From NCBI GenBank assembly GCA_023418475.1, contig JAEZZO010000066.1, positions 54,139-118,138 on the forward strand: a DNA stretch of 64,000 bases. The letters are read 5' to 3'. The translations under genes and the position numbers were made by a program. Numbering within the stretch: the first letter of the stretch is position 1; the number at the start of each line of letters is the position of its first letter. Below the pieces are notes generated by a model. It had not been told where the DNA came from. It made no database searches and was given only the letters and a program-made list of their open reading frames with translations. This DNA comes from Bacillota bacterium. Its GTDB lineage: Bacteria > Bacillota > Clostridia > Lachnospirales > Lachnospiraceae. This document shows positions 51,902 through 61,235 of this stretch, piece after piece.

Positions 51902-52399
51902 TTATTCCTCAAGTTCCTTAACTAGCAGCTTAGAACCCTGCACTTGATAGATAATAATCTTAGCATCCTTTACTATATACTTCCCATCTGATATAACATC
52001 ATAATCAGAATCATCAAATTTTCCTCTTCCGGATGGTCTAAGATCCGTAAGTGCAATTCCCTGCTTCCCCATCATATCCTTTCGGTTTTTTGAGCTTAGA
52101 TACCCTTTTTCTCTATTTTGAACCTCATCCAGAATAATTGGAGATTTAAGTTTTCCAGACGAAAGCAAACCAAGAACGATGGCAAGCATCACTCCCAAAA
52201 GAAGCAGTACAACAATAGTGATCAGCGCTCCTTCCATGAAAGTGTCCGATATGATAAAGATGGCTGCAAGCAGACAGCCGGCGCCAAAGAATCCAGGTGC
52301 ATGTAATCCGGGTGTTACCATCTCAATCCCTATTAAAACAAAACCGGTAATAAATAATAAGACAGCCAGCAGGAAGAACCAATTAATTACATCAGGCAT
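51902..52399 (-). CDS. NfeD family membrane protein
   Basis: 165 residues from the ATG at 52399 (a GTG three codons earlier is also possible). Three hydrophobic helices (WFFLLAVLLFITGFVLIGIE, HAPGFFGAGCLLAAIFIIS and LITIVVLLLLGVMLAIVLGL) precede a C-terminal OB-fold (MGKQGIALTDLRPSGRGKFD, SDGKYIVKDAKIIIYQVQGS). It lacks the long ClpP-like protease domain, so it is the short NfeD form that partners flotillins. It is followed by floA. Confidence 0.9.
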   Translation of the reverse strand: MPDVINWFFLLAVLLFITGFVLIGIEMVTPGLHAPGFFGAGCLLAAIFIISDTFMEGALITIVVLLLLGVMLAIVLGLLSSGKLKSPIILDEVQNREKGYLSSKNRKDMMGKQGIALTDLRPSGRGKFDDSDYDVISDGKYIVKDAKIIIYQVQGSKLLVKELEE

Positions 52400-52570
52400 C
52401 GCTTTCACCTTCTTTCCATCTAAGTAATACTTCTGCCGTAGCGTTTGATACGATCAATAAATTATCATAGCATTCGTTTTATATTAGTTTACGAAAGATC
52501 TTGGATAAACAGATCTGATAACAGATCCTGTAATACATTGTATAAATAGTCTCAGTTGTTTTTTGTAATG

Positions 52571-53026
52571 TTATATCAGTAGTTTTCCCATACAAATCGA
52601 TTCTTTCATATTCTTATATTGCCCATAATTCTCTATTACCATGAATCCGATTTTCTTATATAATCCCATTGCATGTGTAAGCATATTTCCTGTTTCTAAA
52701 ATTAAATTTTGATAACCTTGCATTTTTGCTTTCTCTTCCAGTCTCTTCATCAATAGTAACGATAGTCCTCGGCCTCTGTATTCCTCTCTGACAAAAACCC
52801 GTTTCACCTCCGCTGTACCTTTCTCATGATACTTAAAGGAAGCACATGCAATCGGCAGATTCTGATCGTATATAATAAATACATCATGGATATCTTCCAG
52901 CTGGTTGTACTGATTATATTGCACTCTCTGTTTTTCACCGCCTACAATACGATTCAGGTTGTCATCCAGTAACCGGCATAGTGTTACAAAGTCCCTGTTT
53001 TCTCCATTCGTTTCTATAATCTCCAT
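52571..53026 (-). CDS. GNAT family N-acetyltransferase
   Basis: A 151-residue GNAT enzyme. The acetyl-CoA pyrophosphate loop is VKRVFVREEYRGRGLSLLLM (about 74-93, R-x2-G-x-G form), with the C-terminal LYKKIGFMVIENYGQYKN as strand 6-7. The substrate is unknown. Monocistronic; GAAGGA ribosome site. First of several GNAT genes in this minus-strand stretch. Confidence 0.9.
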   Translation of the reverse strand: MEIIETNGENRDFVTLCRLLDDNLNRIVGGEKQRVQYNQYNQLEDIHDVFIIYDQNLPIACASFKYHEKGTAEVKRVFVREEYRGRGLSLLLMKRLEEKAKMQGYQNLILETGNMLTHAMGLYKKIGFMVIENYGQYKNMKESICMGKLLI

Positions 53027-53213
53027 TTAAGTCCTTCTTTCTCTATGAAAGAATCAAATTCTTATCAAAATCCATAATGAATTTCATCTTCCTTTGTATA
53101 AGCCTGGATATGTGAATTTTTCTCTGCATTTCTAATTTAACTAATTTGCTATGATATCTTTCACCAAAAATGTTTTAATAAAAATAGCCAAAAATACATC
53201 CTATGTTTTCAAT

Positions 53214-53564
53214 CTATTCCGGAAATTCCATCTTGATCTGTTTTTCAACCTTCCAAAATGCAGTAATCACAAACCCAACTCCTATTACCATTCCCATCGT
53301 TATAGAAATATCAGTGTTAACATTAAAAAAATATAGAAGAATATCTAATAACAAAACAAATATCAATAATTTTTTCCCGGTTTCTCTAAATACACCAGGG
53401 GCTATGCTTTGGGCATAATCCCAGTGTGCCTGAGATTTTCTTGAGGTCGGCGTATTATAACCATTGCCCCGGCTCTTATCGGCAACCGGATATCGCTTTA
53501 ATATATAACCAACATCTATCATCACAAATGGTATAATGAAATTAAGAACAAGTAAAAGCTTCAT
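53214..53564 (-). CDS. SdpI-like membrane protein
   Basis: 116 residues with two or three hydrophobic helices (LLLVLNFIIPFVMIDVGYIL; LLIFVLLLDILLYFF; ITMGMVIGVGFVITAFW). The loop NGYNTPTSRKSQAHWDYAQS fits the G-Y-x-T-P-x-S...W signature of SdpI/YhfL-type proteins. B. subtilis SdpI confers immunity to the SdpC toxin; most relatives have no known role. It is shorter than SdpI (about 207 residues), like the single-domain relatives. Membrane-located. Confidence 0.75.
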   Translation of the reverse strand: MKLLLVLNFIIPFVMIDVGYILKRYPVADKSRGNGYNTPTSRKSQAHWDYAQSIAPGVFRETGKKLLIFVLLLDILLYFFNVNTDISITMGMVIGVGFVITAFWKVEKQIKMEFPE

Positions 53565-53731
53565 AGTTACACGCCTTTCTTTAAATTTACATCTTAAGTA
53601 TTACAAACCTAATATCTGTATAGCAAATTGTTCTTCTACATTTTAAAATTCATAAACAATTATTGTTTTATGTATCCAGCTGAAAAATGTATAGCATATG
53701 CTTATTCTTATGCGACGAACTTATAAATCTT

Positions 53732-54259
53732 CTATTTTTTTATCCACTCCTCCTTTAAGAGACCATATTCATAGGTATTCTTCCAAATCGGGTTCCCATT
53801 GTCATCCTTGTTAAAATAAACATTCTTAATCAGTGTCCCTTCACGGCGGAAGTTCAAACGCTCCAACAGTTTCCAGGAATGTTCATTCAGTGGATCACAC
53901 ATGGCAACAATCCTTCTTACGTTCCAATTTTCAAAGGCATAGGTAATAAGAGCTTTTGCACTTTCAATGGCATATCCATATCCCCAGTAATCGCGATTAA
54001 AAACATATCCCAATTCCCAGTTACCGAAATCTTCCTGTGCCAGATACAGGTTCCCGATAACTTTACCGGTTTTCAAAGCAACCGCATAAAAATTCTTATC
54101 TTCGGAACGTCGTTTTGCCTCTACTACGGAAGCTTCAAATGAGAAGGGTTCATAGGGTTCAAATTCCAGGACCTCCTTCTTTGAAAGATAGTCATGCAAA
54201 TCACTGCCATCGGTTTCTTCAAAATATCTTACCATTAATCTTTCTGTACTAATTATCAT
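53732..54259 (-). CDS. GNAT acetyltransferase, RimJ/RimL type
   Basis: 175 residues. IISTERLMVRYFEETDGSDL is the RimJ/RimL-type opening, NWELGYVFNRDYWGYGYAIE holds the acetyl-CoA loop, and ALITYAFENWNVRRIVAMCD leads to NEHSWKLLERLNFRREGTLI. Such enzymes acetylate protein N-termini, amino acids or antibiotics; the substrate is unknown. Good GGGGG ribosome site. Confidence 0.92.
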   Translation of the reverse strand: MIISTERLMVRYFEETDGSDLHDYLSKKEVLEFEPYEPFSFEASVVEAKRRSEDKNFYAVALKTGKVIGNLYLAQEDFGNWELGYVFNRDYWGYGYAIESAKALITYAFENWNVRRIVAMCDPLNEHSWKLLERLNFRREGTLIKNVYFNKDDNGNPIWKNTYEYGLLKEEWIKK

Positions 54260-54294
54260 GTGTATTGCCCCCTTATATTTTATTGTTTTAATAG

Positions 54295-54350
54295 GATTCG
54301 AATGTCAAATTCTCACGTTGATTTTTCAGCACTTAGATTAATATAATAAA
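54295..54350. repeat. Half of a family A element
   Basis: GATTCGAATGTCAAATTCTC and TTGATTTTTCAGCACTTAGA match the left 56 bp of copies 2 and 3 and stop at AATATAATAAAG. The rest is missing, so this is a truncated copy beside the metallo-hydrolase gene. Confidence 0.65.
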
Positions 54351-54368
54351 GCTCATTCTGCTGTAAAT

Positions 54369-55130
54369 TCACAGCCACAAGGCCCAATCACCATAATCAA
54401 AGGTTCCGCTTCCATGTTGTAATTTGCCTTCTGCCTTAAGCAGCTTAAAAGCCTCCCTCATTCTAATAAGTATTTCAGGCTGTATGTCCAGTGTATGATG
54501 GGCAGGAAAAACTTTCTTCACCGGAAGCTCTGCAATCTTCTCCAGAGAAGAAAGATAAGCTTCCGGGTCAGTTGAAGGATAATAAGCAAATAGGGTATCT
54601 TTATATACCAGATCACCGGTAAATAAATACCCTCTATCTTTTTCAAAAAAGCACATATGGCCGGGTGAATGACCCGGTGTATGTAAAACATATATACTAC
54701 GATCTCCAAGATCAATCACATCATGATCCTGCAATAATTTTGATGGCGTACCCTGAAAGAATTCATAGGTATCAACCTGATAGCCTTCCGGCAGGCTGCA
54801 GCGGTCAATGACCATTTCTCTGATTTGTTCCATTGAAAGCGGAAATTCACCGTTAAGCCAGTTAAGCTCCTCCTGATGGGTATAAAAATCAGGAAAATAT
54901 TTATGGCCCCCTATATGATCCCAGTGAACATGAGTAGCCACTGCCGTCACTGGCCTGTCAGTCAGCTTGATTACTTCGTCGTAAATATTACATATGCCAA
55001 GTCCCGTATCAATCAATAGACTTCGTTTGGAGCCATTTAATAAATAGCAGTGCGTTTCCTCCCAATGGCGATACTCACTAATAATAAAGGTATCTTCATC
55101 TATTTTATCTTTTGTAAACCAGTCATTCAT
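54369..55130 (-). CDS. MBL-fold metallo-hydrolase
   Basis: 253 residues. Metal ligands are in THVHWDHIGGH (His67, His69, Asp71, His72), with further ligands in VLHTPGHSPGHMCFF, FTGDLVYKDTLF and VFPAHHTLD. This is the glyoxalase II-like group of beta-lactamase-fold hydrolases; the substrate is unknown. Cytosolic. The downstream end lies 18 bp from a truncated MITE. Confidence 0.92.
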   Translation of the reverse strand: MNDWFTKDKIDEDTFIISEYRHWEETHCYLLNGSKRSLLIDTGLGICNIYDEVIKLTDRPVTAVATHVHWDHIGGHKYFPDFYTHQEELNWLNGEFPLSMEQIREMVIDRCSLPEGYQVDTYEFFQGTPSKLLQDHDVIDLGDRSIYVLHTPGHSPGHMCFFEKDRGYLFTGDLVYKDTLFAYYPSTDPEAYLSSLEKIAELPVKKVFPAHHTLDIQPEILIRMREAFKLLKAEGKLQHGSGTFDYGDWALWL

Positions 55131-55273
55131 TCTATATTTCCTTTCGTATATTAATCATTTATTTTCTTCTTTCTTCTACATATGCTTGAAATTCTCTCTT
55201 CCATATTAGTCCGGACAGACATAGTTGTACTATCTATAGTAATTTCCAAAGCACATCATACACCTGGAATTCT

Positions 55274-56089
55274 TTATGCCTTTTCTACAAGTCTGCAAAG
55301 TTCAGGTATATAGGCACCAACATCCTCCGGACAATGAGCATCCGAGGCTGTAATAATAGTAACACCATGTGCTTTCATGCAATGTAATAATGTTTGATTC
55401 ATCCCAAGCTCTGCCGTATCACTGCAACGCCTGTAAACTCCACTGTTTTCCTCTGCATACATTCCATTCATTGCAAGACTTTTGGCAAGTGCATCATAGT
55501 CTTCTTCTAACGAATAGGAAGGCTTGTGACCAAATAATTTAATGGAATCCGGGTGTGCAATTCCATTATAGATACCACACCTTGCAAGGCTTAAGGAGGT
55601 TTCAAAAAACTTTTTATAGACATGGTCAACATCAATGCCATCCCAATGTTCTGATTTATGGTCGAATGCAAAATTCTCCACAAAATGAACACTGCCAACC
55701 ACAAAATCTAAGTCTTTCTTTCTAATAATGTTTTCTACAAATTCATTATATTTTTCGATATAGCATACCTCTAGTCCAAATTTAATGCGCACAGGGTATT
55801 GTTTTTCTCGAATAATTTCTATAAGCTTTCGATAATCATCAAAATAGAAAGCTCCCGCTTTTTGATGAAACCATTTATCTATATAACTACTATAAGCACA
55901 CGCCTGATCATACATTGGTACAAACTCTTTGAATCGATAACAATGTTCAAGAAGCCAGATTTCATCTATTTGTTCGACTACTGCTCTAACCACAAATTGA
56001 TCAATCCATTCTAATGTATAGGGTCCCCGTTCAATATGTATATGTCCGTCGATCATATGAATATCACAGCCTTTCGTTTCTATCAACAA
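55274..56089 (-). CDS. PHP-domain phosphoesterase (histidinol phosphatase-like)
   Basis: Up to 271 residues. MIDGHIHIERGPYTLEW (from residue 12) carries the HxH metal motif, LEVCYIEKYNEFVEN and VVGSVHFVE further ligands, and GIAHPDSIKLFG and TASDAHCPEDVGAY the last ones. PHP proteins of this type include HisK histidinol phosphatases. Start uncertain: a TTG at 56089 lies close to AAGGA, while the ATG at 56056 gives the usual family start but has a distant ribosome site. No histidine genes are nearby. Confidence 0.82.
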   Translation of the reverse strand: MLIETKGCDIHMIDGHIHIERGPYTLEWIDQFVVRAVVEQIDEIWLLEHCYRFKEFVPMYDQACAYSSYIDKWFHQKAGAFYFDDYRKLIEIIREKQYPVRIKFGLEVCYIEKYNEFVENIIRKKDLDFVVGSVHFVENFAFDHKSEHWDGIDVDHVYKKFFETSLSLARCGIYNGIAHPDSIKLFGHKPSYSLEEDYDALAKSLAMNGMYAEENSGVYRRCSDTAELGMNQTLLHCMKAHGVTIITASDAHCPEDVGAYIPELCRLVEKA

Positions 56090-56291
56090 TCCTTCTGCAG
56101 GGTTATTGTTATAATTAGGCTATCACAATCGCCATATAATTACAATCGAACATAATCTTAAATTGTATACCATCGCCAATAAAACAACAAATTTTGGTAC
56201 AGTCTGCAATAAGAATGAAGTCTATTTTGAGGGATTATTTAAACCAGGCATACTGGCTCTCAAATCCTACCAGCAGATTAAGACGTTAATA

Positions 56292-56744
56292 TTACTTCGA
56301 AGTCTTTTCTTTCATCTTCCCTGGCTTAACGTTGGTATAAACATCGCGGTAAGAAATCACGGTACACTTCTTACTCTCGATCAACTCCCTGGTGCCCTGT
56401 TCACTCTTACGCGTACCGCCGCCGCCAGAGCATAAGAAGACCTCCACTTCCTTCCCTGCTGGTAACTGTTCCACTATAGCATTGAAGGCAGGTGCCGGAA
56501 ATCCGGCCCACACCGGACAGCCAATAATAATCCGGTCATAGTCCTTTAAATTAGTATTAATAGGCTTTATGGCAACGGTTTTACGATGCATCGCCAGATA
56601 ACCACCCGGAACAAAGGCTGACAAAAAGTGGCGTTCATGTACTTCCTTTACTCTGCATAAGGATGTACTCAGCTCTGCTGCCAGTTTTTCAGCCTCTTTC
56701 TTAGTAGAGCCACCAAAGGTGTAATACACTATAATTGTTTTCAT
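56292..56744 (-). CDS. Flavodoxin family protein
   Basis: A 150-residue flavodoxin-like protein. MKTIIVYYTFGGSTKKEAEK holds the FMN phosphate loop, DRIIIGCPVWAGFPAPAFNA is the characteristic W/P loop, and VFLCSGGGGTRKSEQG is the third FMN segment. It probably acts as an electron carrier or quinone/nitro reductase. Lies 26 bp downstream of the alpha/beta hydrolase gene, same strand, so cotranscription is likely. Confidence 0.9.
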   Translation of the reverse strand: MKTIIVYYTFGGSTKKEAEKLAAELSTSLCRVKEVHERHFLSAFVPGGYLAMHRKTVAIKPINTNLKDYDRIIIGCPVWAGFPAPAFNAIVEQLPAGKEVEVFLCSGGGGTRKSEQGTRELIESKKCTVISYRDVYTNVKPGKMKEKTSK

Positions 56745-56770
56745 TTAATTACTCCTCCTTATATAATAAT

Positions 56771-57808
56771 TTATTTACCAAACGCTTCACACATCCATTT
56801 GTAAAATTTATTCTTTTCTTCAAACTGCGGATAATGTGCTGAGTTCTCGAATATTACCATTTCATGCGGATATTCTCCCCCTAAACTATTCAGATACTTT
56901 TCTGCTGCTTCCGGGGATGTCATGCCATCATATTTTCCCATTACAAAATAAACAGGAATATCAATCTCTTTTACAATAGCAGAAATCGGTTTATTAAGTG
57001 CTTCTAAAATTAAAGCATTCTGGTATTTGCCAAGTGCGGTAGAATAACGAATTGCATCCAGCAGATTATACTCACTGCCAAAGAGAAAACCCATCAGGTA
57101 ATCTGCATTCTCATCAATATTCCTTGCTGCAAATCCATATTTTCGTACATAATCCCTTGGAGTGATTTGTTTTCCCTGTGAGACCAAATTCTCTAAACCG
57201 CTTAGATAAGTACCATCATCCACATTTCCGGTTTCCATTGCAGCTTTGATGCATTTATGCAGGCTATCTAATTCACTTGATTTAGTATCTGACATCTGTC
57301 CTATTCCTACATATGCACGGTATAGTTTTGGTTCTTTTGCTACTGCCATAGTGGCAATATATGTTCCATAAGAATGTCCTATTAGAATCACCTGATTCTG
57401 ATGTAAATATTCCTCAATATATTTTGTGAGAGAAATTAAATCCTCTACATGCGTAGCTGCAGTCACGCCAGAATAGTCTGTACCAAATTCATAGGATTTT
57501 CCACTCCCCCGCTGGTCGTAATGAACAATGGTAAATTTCTGTTCCAACAGGTCCTGATATTTTTTGACATATGGTATCTCCGAACAACAGGGACCACCAT
57601 GAACAAATATAATGATAGGATTATCACGGTTGATGCCTCGTATCATTATCTCAAGCTTTGCATGATTAATCTCAACTCTCTTTAGCTCGCTGATACTGTT
57701 ATCACCTGATATCTTAGGTGTCCATGTTGGAAACAATAATCCTGCCGTAAGTACTAGTAAAAAAGTAATGATAACCCATTTTATGATTCGCAGTATAATC
57801 TTTTTCAT
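56771..57808 (-). CDS. Membrane-anchored alpha/beta hydrolase (prolyl aminopeptidase-like)
   Basis: 345 residues. An N-terminal hydrophobic helix (IIKWVIITFLLVLTAGLLF, 8-26) anchors or exports the protein. NPIIIFVHGGPCCSEIPYVK has the HGG(P) oxyanion motif, VHYDQRGSGKS the S33-family segment, and ILIGHSYGTY the nucleophilic Ser; the His is near ENSAHYPQFEE. S33-type proline iminopeptidases share this pattern, but the substrate is open. Upstream of the flavodoxin gene. Confidence 0.86.
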   Translation of the reverse strand: MKKIILRIIKWVIITFLLVLTAGLLFPTWTPKISGDNSISELKRVEINHAKLEIMIRGINRDNPIIIFVHGGPCCSEIPYVKKYQDLLEQKFTIVHYDQRGSGKSYEFGTDYSGVTAATHVEDLISLTKYIEEYLHQNQVILIGHSYGTYIATMAVAKEPKLYRAYVGIGQMSDTKSSELDSLHKCIKAAMETGNVDDGTYLSGLENLVSQGKQITPRDYVRKYGFAARNIDENADYLMGFLFGSEYNLLDAIRYSTALGKYQNALILEALNKPISAIVKEIDIPVYFVMGKYDGMTSPEAAEKYLNSLGGEYPHEMVIFENSAHYPQFEEKNKFYKWMCEAFGK

Positions 57809-57927
57809 CCTTGGTTATTTCCTTTTCATCAAATATTTACTTCTTATTATCTTCCACTTATTTCTGCCGCTTTTTTCTTCCTTTTATATTTTCCTCTTAT
57901 TTCTACCTCTTATATTTACCTATATAA

Positions 57928-58086
57928 CTACCTACCTGTATCACATGCCCCTGCATCAATTTCATTTTCCAGCCTTTCTTTGGCGATATCATATTTATGA
58001 ATAAATGCATCATCGCCCAGTCCTCCCCAGGATAAACTTACAATAGCTATTTTGTCACCTTTTTGCAATTTCTTTGGTTTAATCAT
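57928..58086 (-). pseudogene. N-terminal remnant of an S66 LD-carboxypeptidase (MccF-like)
   Basis: A 52-codon frame beginning MIKPKKLQKGDKIAIVSLSW and continuing GGLGDDAFIHKYDIAKERLE, which is the N-terminus of S66 family peptidases (LD-carboxypeptidase/MccF, normally about 330 residues). AAAGGTGAG precedes the ATG at the right distance. The frame is lost after ERLENE and stops at 57928-57930; no later part of the enzyme follows. The DNA downstream is low-complexity. A clear truncation. Confidence 0.75.
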
Positions 58087-58137
58087 CTTATTACTCACCT
58101 TTCCAACATACCTGATTATCCTAATTGTTTATTCTTT

Positions 58138-59067
58138 TCAGAAGGTCTTCTGATAATATCGTGCATAATGAAATTGTTCAAATCCTATTTTCAAATAATA
58201 ATGGTATGCCTCTTCATCCGGGTCCACAAATGCCTTCTTACACCCGTGATTCTGTAATATTTTTAAAGAATTGTAAACTACTGCTTTTCCAAGTCCTTTA
58301 TTCCGATATTTATCATGTGTTACCATTGGTTCCAGGTAGGCTGTTAGTGTTGTTTCATCATACCAAAAACCGCAAAAAGAAGCATAATCACCATTCCTGT
58401 CAAGGATAACACTGCAAAGGTCTCTATTGTAATTTAACCATGCATGCTTAATAGAAAGTCTTACCAGATCGTTGATCCCTGGAACCTCACCGTCATAATG
58501 GAAGCCTTGCCAAATCAGTTTGCTTAATTGATCAAAATCAAACACTTCTGAAAGCGTATGAATACTAAATCCATTCTCAAGCGTGACCTGATTTATTTCC
58601 TTTTGCAGATTATATAGAAGTGTGCCTGTATCAAGAACAAGTTCTTCGTATCTACTCTTTTGCAAAAGCTGGTTAAAGCCGTCTCCCCCATTAAGAACCA
58701 CCAAAAAAATGTGATTTTGATCTTCCTGTTTGACAGATAGATTGTCTTCCACATATCGAATAATTTCCTGTAATGTTTCCTCATCTGTACACTGGTTGTC
58801 TATTACTGCTTCTCCTAACCATGGACTTATTGGACGTACCGCACAAACAACTTGTCCATTTTCTTTCCACATCTTGAATTTCTCAATATGAAATTCATCA
58901 AAACAGGGTGCATTATGTAACCATTCCCAAATTACTCTTGAATGATTGTTTTCACATGTTCTGTTCATTTGAACATAGAAATCGCATAGTGCTTTTTCCT
59001 CCGGATAGTGAATCTTTGAACCAATACAATGTTCAAGCTCGTTTCTCTTTTCCCTTTTTTCACTCAT
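58138..59067 (-). CDS. GNAT family N-acetyltransferase, two-domain
   Basis: 309 residues. The C-terminal GNAT domain has AYLEPMVTHDKYRNKGLGKA (acetyl-CoA loop R-N-K-G-L-G-K) and AFVDPDEEAYHYYLKIGFEQ. The N-terminal 150 residues (EKALCDFYVQMNRTCENNHS...) look like a degenerate first GNAT-like domain. The substrate is unknown. Directly follows the S66 remnant. Confidence 0.88.
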   Translation of the reverse strand: MSEKREKRNELEHCIGSKIHYPEEKALCDFYVQMNRTCENNHSRVIWEWLHNAPCFDEFHIEKFKMWKENGQVVCAVRPISPWLGEAVIDNQCTDEETLQEIIRYVEDNLSVKQEDQNHIFLVVLNGGDGFNQLLQKSRYEELVLDTGTLLYNLQKEINQVTLENGFSIHTLSEVFDFDQLSKLIWQGFHYDGEVPGINDLVRLSIKHAWLNYNRDLCSVILDRNGDYASFCGFWYDETTLTAYLEPMVTHDKYRNKGLGKAVVYNSLKILQNHGCKKAFVDPDEEAYHYYLKIGFEQFHYARYYQKTF

Positions 59068-59105
59068 ATAGTTTCACCTCTATTTATCTGGTTCATAAAC
59101 TGATT

Positions 59106-59876
59106 TCATTTATTCATATCTGCAATATATTCATTACTTCTTGCTGTAACCTGTACCCAAGCCGGTTTAAATCCACTTTTTAAGGCATTGCGCACTGATT
59201 TTATATTTGACCATGCACAGCAATAGAATGGAACGATATTCCTATTTAACACCTCTATCGCCAGTTGACTGGTAATACTGGAAGCGATCCCCTGCCTTCT
59301 ATATTCGGGCAATACATCAATTCCAATTTGCCACATCGTATCACAATCGCTGGAGCACCCTGCAAGACCAATTAGCTTTCCGTCATCAAATGCACCAACA
59401 GCCAGCCGGTCCAGCTGTCTGCGGCTTCTGCTTAACGCATTCTGCCATTCCGGTAAATAATAAACCGAAAAATCCTCCGGTTCTAAAACTCTGGTTTCAT
59501 ACTTACAGGTTAGAGCACTTATGGCACCCATATCCGGTAAAAAATATTCCGCCATAAAGCAGATGTTTAAATGAAATGGTTTTAGCTTTTCAATTAAGAT
59601 ATGTAAATTGGGGGTCTCAAAGCAATGTTCCGTTTTATATTTGTTGATATATTCGCTCACTATATCCTTCAGATCTTCCGAAACAGAAGCCACAATGTTA
59701 TTGCCGTAGGATGTCAGGTCACAATAAAACGGCAATTCCAGGTATTTTCTGGCGTCCGGATTTTTACCGGAGATTACAACCTTGTTTTCTTGCTTTAAAA
59801 AGTCCTCCGGGTAACAATTACTGTCAATGGCTGATTGCTGCATCGCAATCTGAATTATCTCTGTGTTTGTCATCAT
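59106..59876 (-). CDS. GNAT family N-acetyltransferase
   Basis: 256 residues. The catalytic domain is C-terminal (about 150-256): KLIGLAGCSSDCDTMWQIGI, DVLPEYRRQGIASSITSQLA and FYCCAWSNIKSVRNALKSGF. The N-terminal 130 residues resemble the extension of two-part GNATs. Function unknown. Two adjacent ATGs follow GGAG; the first is used. Confidence 0.88.
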   Translation of the reverse strand: MMTNTEIIQIAMQQSAIDSNCYPEDFLKQENKVVISGKNPDARKYLELPFYCDLTSYGNNIVASVSEDLKDIVSEYINKYKTEHCFETPNLHILIEKLKPFHLNICFMAEYFLPDMGAISALTCKYETRVLEPEDFSVYYLPEWQNALSRSRRQLDRLAVGAFDDGKLIGLAGCSSDCDTMWQIGIDVLPEYRRQGIASSITSQLAIEVLNRNIVPFYCCAWSNIKSVRNALKSGFKPAWVQVTARSNEYIADMNK

Positions 59877-60054
59877 TTTACTTCTCCTGTAGTTAGGTGT
59901 TATGAAACTTTATCATTATACAGTTAGCTCTACAAAAGCCAGATTTAGTTCGTGGATGAATATATTTTATACCAATACAACTGACTGCCTATCCTTCTTT
60001 CGATATACTTCACATATGGTCCCAAGTCTATACCATTCCATTGTGCCATTGTTC

Positions 60055-60564
60055 TCAGAATTCAAGATATTGTCTTGCTGCAAAACCTTTCTTCTTGAAA
60101 TCTGCGTTTAAAAAATCAATCCGCGCAGGAATTACTCGTATCAGATAGAGCGGATGTGCTAATTTTTTCAAACCTTCTACCGGGATATTTTTATGCTCGG
60201 CTACTTTACGGTACTCTTCTGAAAACGGTTCTATCAGCTCTGCAATTCCGCTTACCTGCATTCCCTTCAGTTTGCCAAATCCATCAAATTTATCAAAGAT
60301 CGCAAGACAAACGTTGGTATTATTTTCTAATGCTTTGAATTTTAGTCCTCCCTCAGAAAATATCCAAAATGCTCCTTCAAAATAGGAATACTCAAGTGGT
60401 GTACATCTCACAAAGCTTCCACTACCAGTTGCAAGTGCGCAAGTATTATTTTCCTGTATGTAAGTTTCTATCATATGTAATAATTCCGATCGTTCCATTT
60501 TCACATTCTGAACGTCTTTCCTGTTCCAATATTGCGCTGCCTCTTGAAATTCCTGATGATTCAT
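60055..60564 (-). CDS. Pyridoxamine 5'-phosphate oxidase-family protein
   Basis: 169 residues. MNHQEFQEAAQYWNRKDVQN is followed by the split-barrel: IQENNTCALATGSGSFVRCT, GAFWIFSEGGLKFKALENNT and GMQVSGIAELIEPFSEEYRK. A flavin- or haem-binding fold; substrate unknown. The ATG at 60564 follows GGGGAGA at 8 nt. It is a distant relative of the flavin-fold gene at 23104-23502. Confidence 0.85.
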   Translation of the reverse strand: MNHQEFQEAAQYWNRKDVQNVKMERSELLHMIETYIQENNTCALATGSGSFVRCTPLEYSYFEGAFWIFSEGGLKFKALENNTNVCLAIFDKFDGFGKLKGMQVSGIAELIEPFSEEYRKVAEHKNIPVEGLKKLAHPLYLIRVIPARIDFLNADFKKKGFAARQYLEF

Positions 60565-60590
60565 ATGCTGTATCTCCCCTTTATTGTTAT

Positions 60591-60785
60591 TCATTTCAAG
60601 TATTTATTATTTTCTATCCGTCCCTGCATGCCAAAAGATATAGCCGGCTTTCGGTAATCATAAACCAATAGCCCTTCCTTATACCGCTCAGCTTCTTTTA
60701 TTACCTCTCCATTGTGATAAAAAATTGCCGTAGGAGCTGTATGGTAATTTGAAATACTATTTACTGATATAATTGTTATTCCTCT
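60591..60785 (-). pseudogene. C-terminal remnant, carbon-nitrogen hydrolase-like
   Basis: An open stretch of 64 codons with no start, reading RGITIISVNSISNYHTAPTA, then IFYHNGEVIKEAERYKEGLL and VYDYRKPAISFGMQGRIENN. The G-I-T-I-I-S-V-N and N-G-E-V-I-x-E-A...E-G-L-L-V patterns resemble the end of nitrilase-superfamily amidohydrolases. The rest of the enzyme is absent; a different gene ends at its upstream edge. Identification is tentative. Confidence 0.45.
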
Positions 60786-61199
60786 TTATTGGGGCAGATT
60801 AGGATTTATTTTTTTCTCAAATCTTTGGCTTTGTAAAAAACTTTTTATTGCTCGTGTAATCACTAAAATCAAACTGCACCTACTTATGTTCTCCGACATT
60901 TTCAATACAAGTAAATAATTTTCTTTATCAATCTTTTGGAAGGAAAAATAACATAAAGCAATTGCAAATATTATCTCAACCATATCTGTTAATATTATTA
61001 GTATATGCGTCGAGTATTGCTTGCTTCTTATATCGTGATATAAATCTATAAATAGCACAAAAAAAATAAGTATAATTGCAACCACCGCTATACGAAAATC
61101 ATTCTGTTTCAATTTTGAATAATTTAAAATAAGAAATAAAGTTGTAAATATAATAAACATCAGTGATAAATTTTCCGATATAACCTTAAATTTTCTCAC
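60786..61199 (-). CDS. Hypothetical membrane protein, 137 aa
   Basis: 137 residues with four hydrophobic stretches (LMFIIFTTLFLILNY; FRIAVVAIILIFFVLFIDLY; ILIILTDMVEIIFAIALCYF; ISRCSLILVITRAI). A GTG start is supported by AGGAGG six nt upstream. AT-rich. Not recognised. It ends exactly where the nitrilase-like remnant begins. Confidence 0.65.
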   Translation of the reverse strand: MRKFKVISENLSLMFIIFTTLFLILNYSKLKQNDFRIAVVAIILIFFVLFIDLYHDIRSKQYSTHILIILTDMVEIIFAIALCYFSFQKIDKENYLLVLKMSENISRCSLILVITRAIKSFLQSQRFEKKINPNLPQ

Positions 61200-61235
61200 T
61201 TTGGTCCTCCTAAATTCGTACTTTATGAAATACTA

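Noticed and set aside
56163..56290. A plus-strand coding-like stretch (YTIANKTTNFGTVCNKNEVY...).
   Set aside because: No ribosome site or recognised family, and it runs into the antisense of the flavodoxin gene. It could be a fragment but is not supportable.
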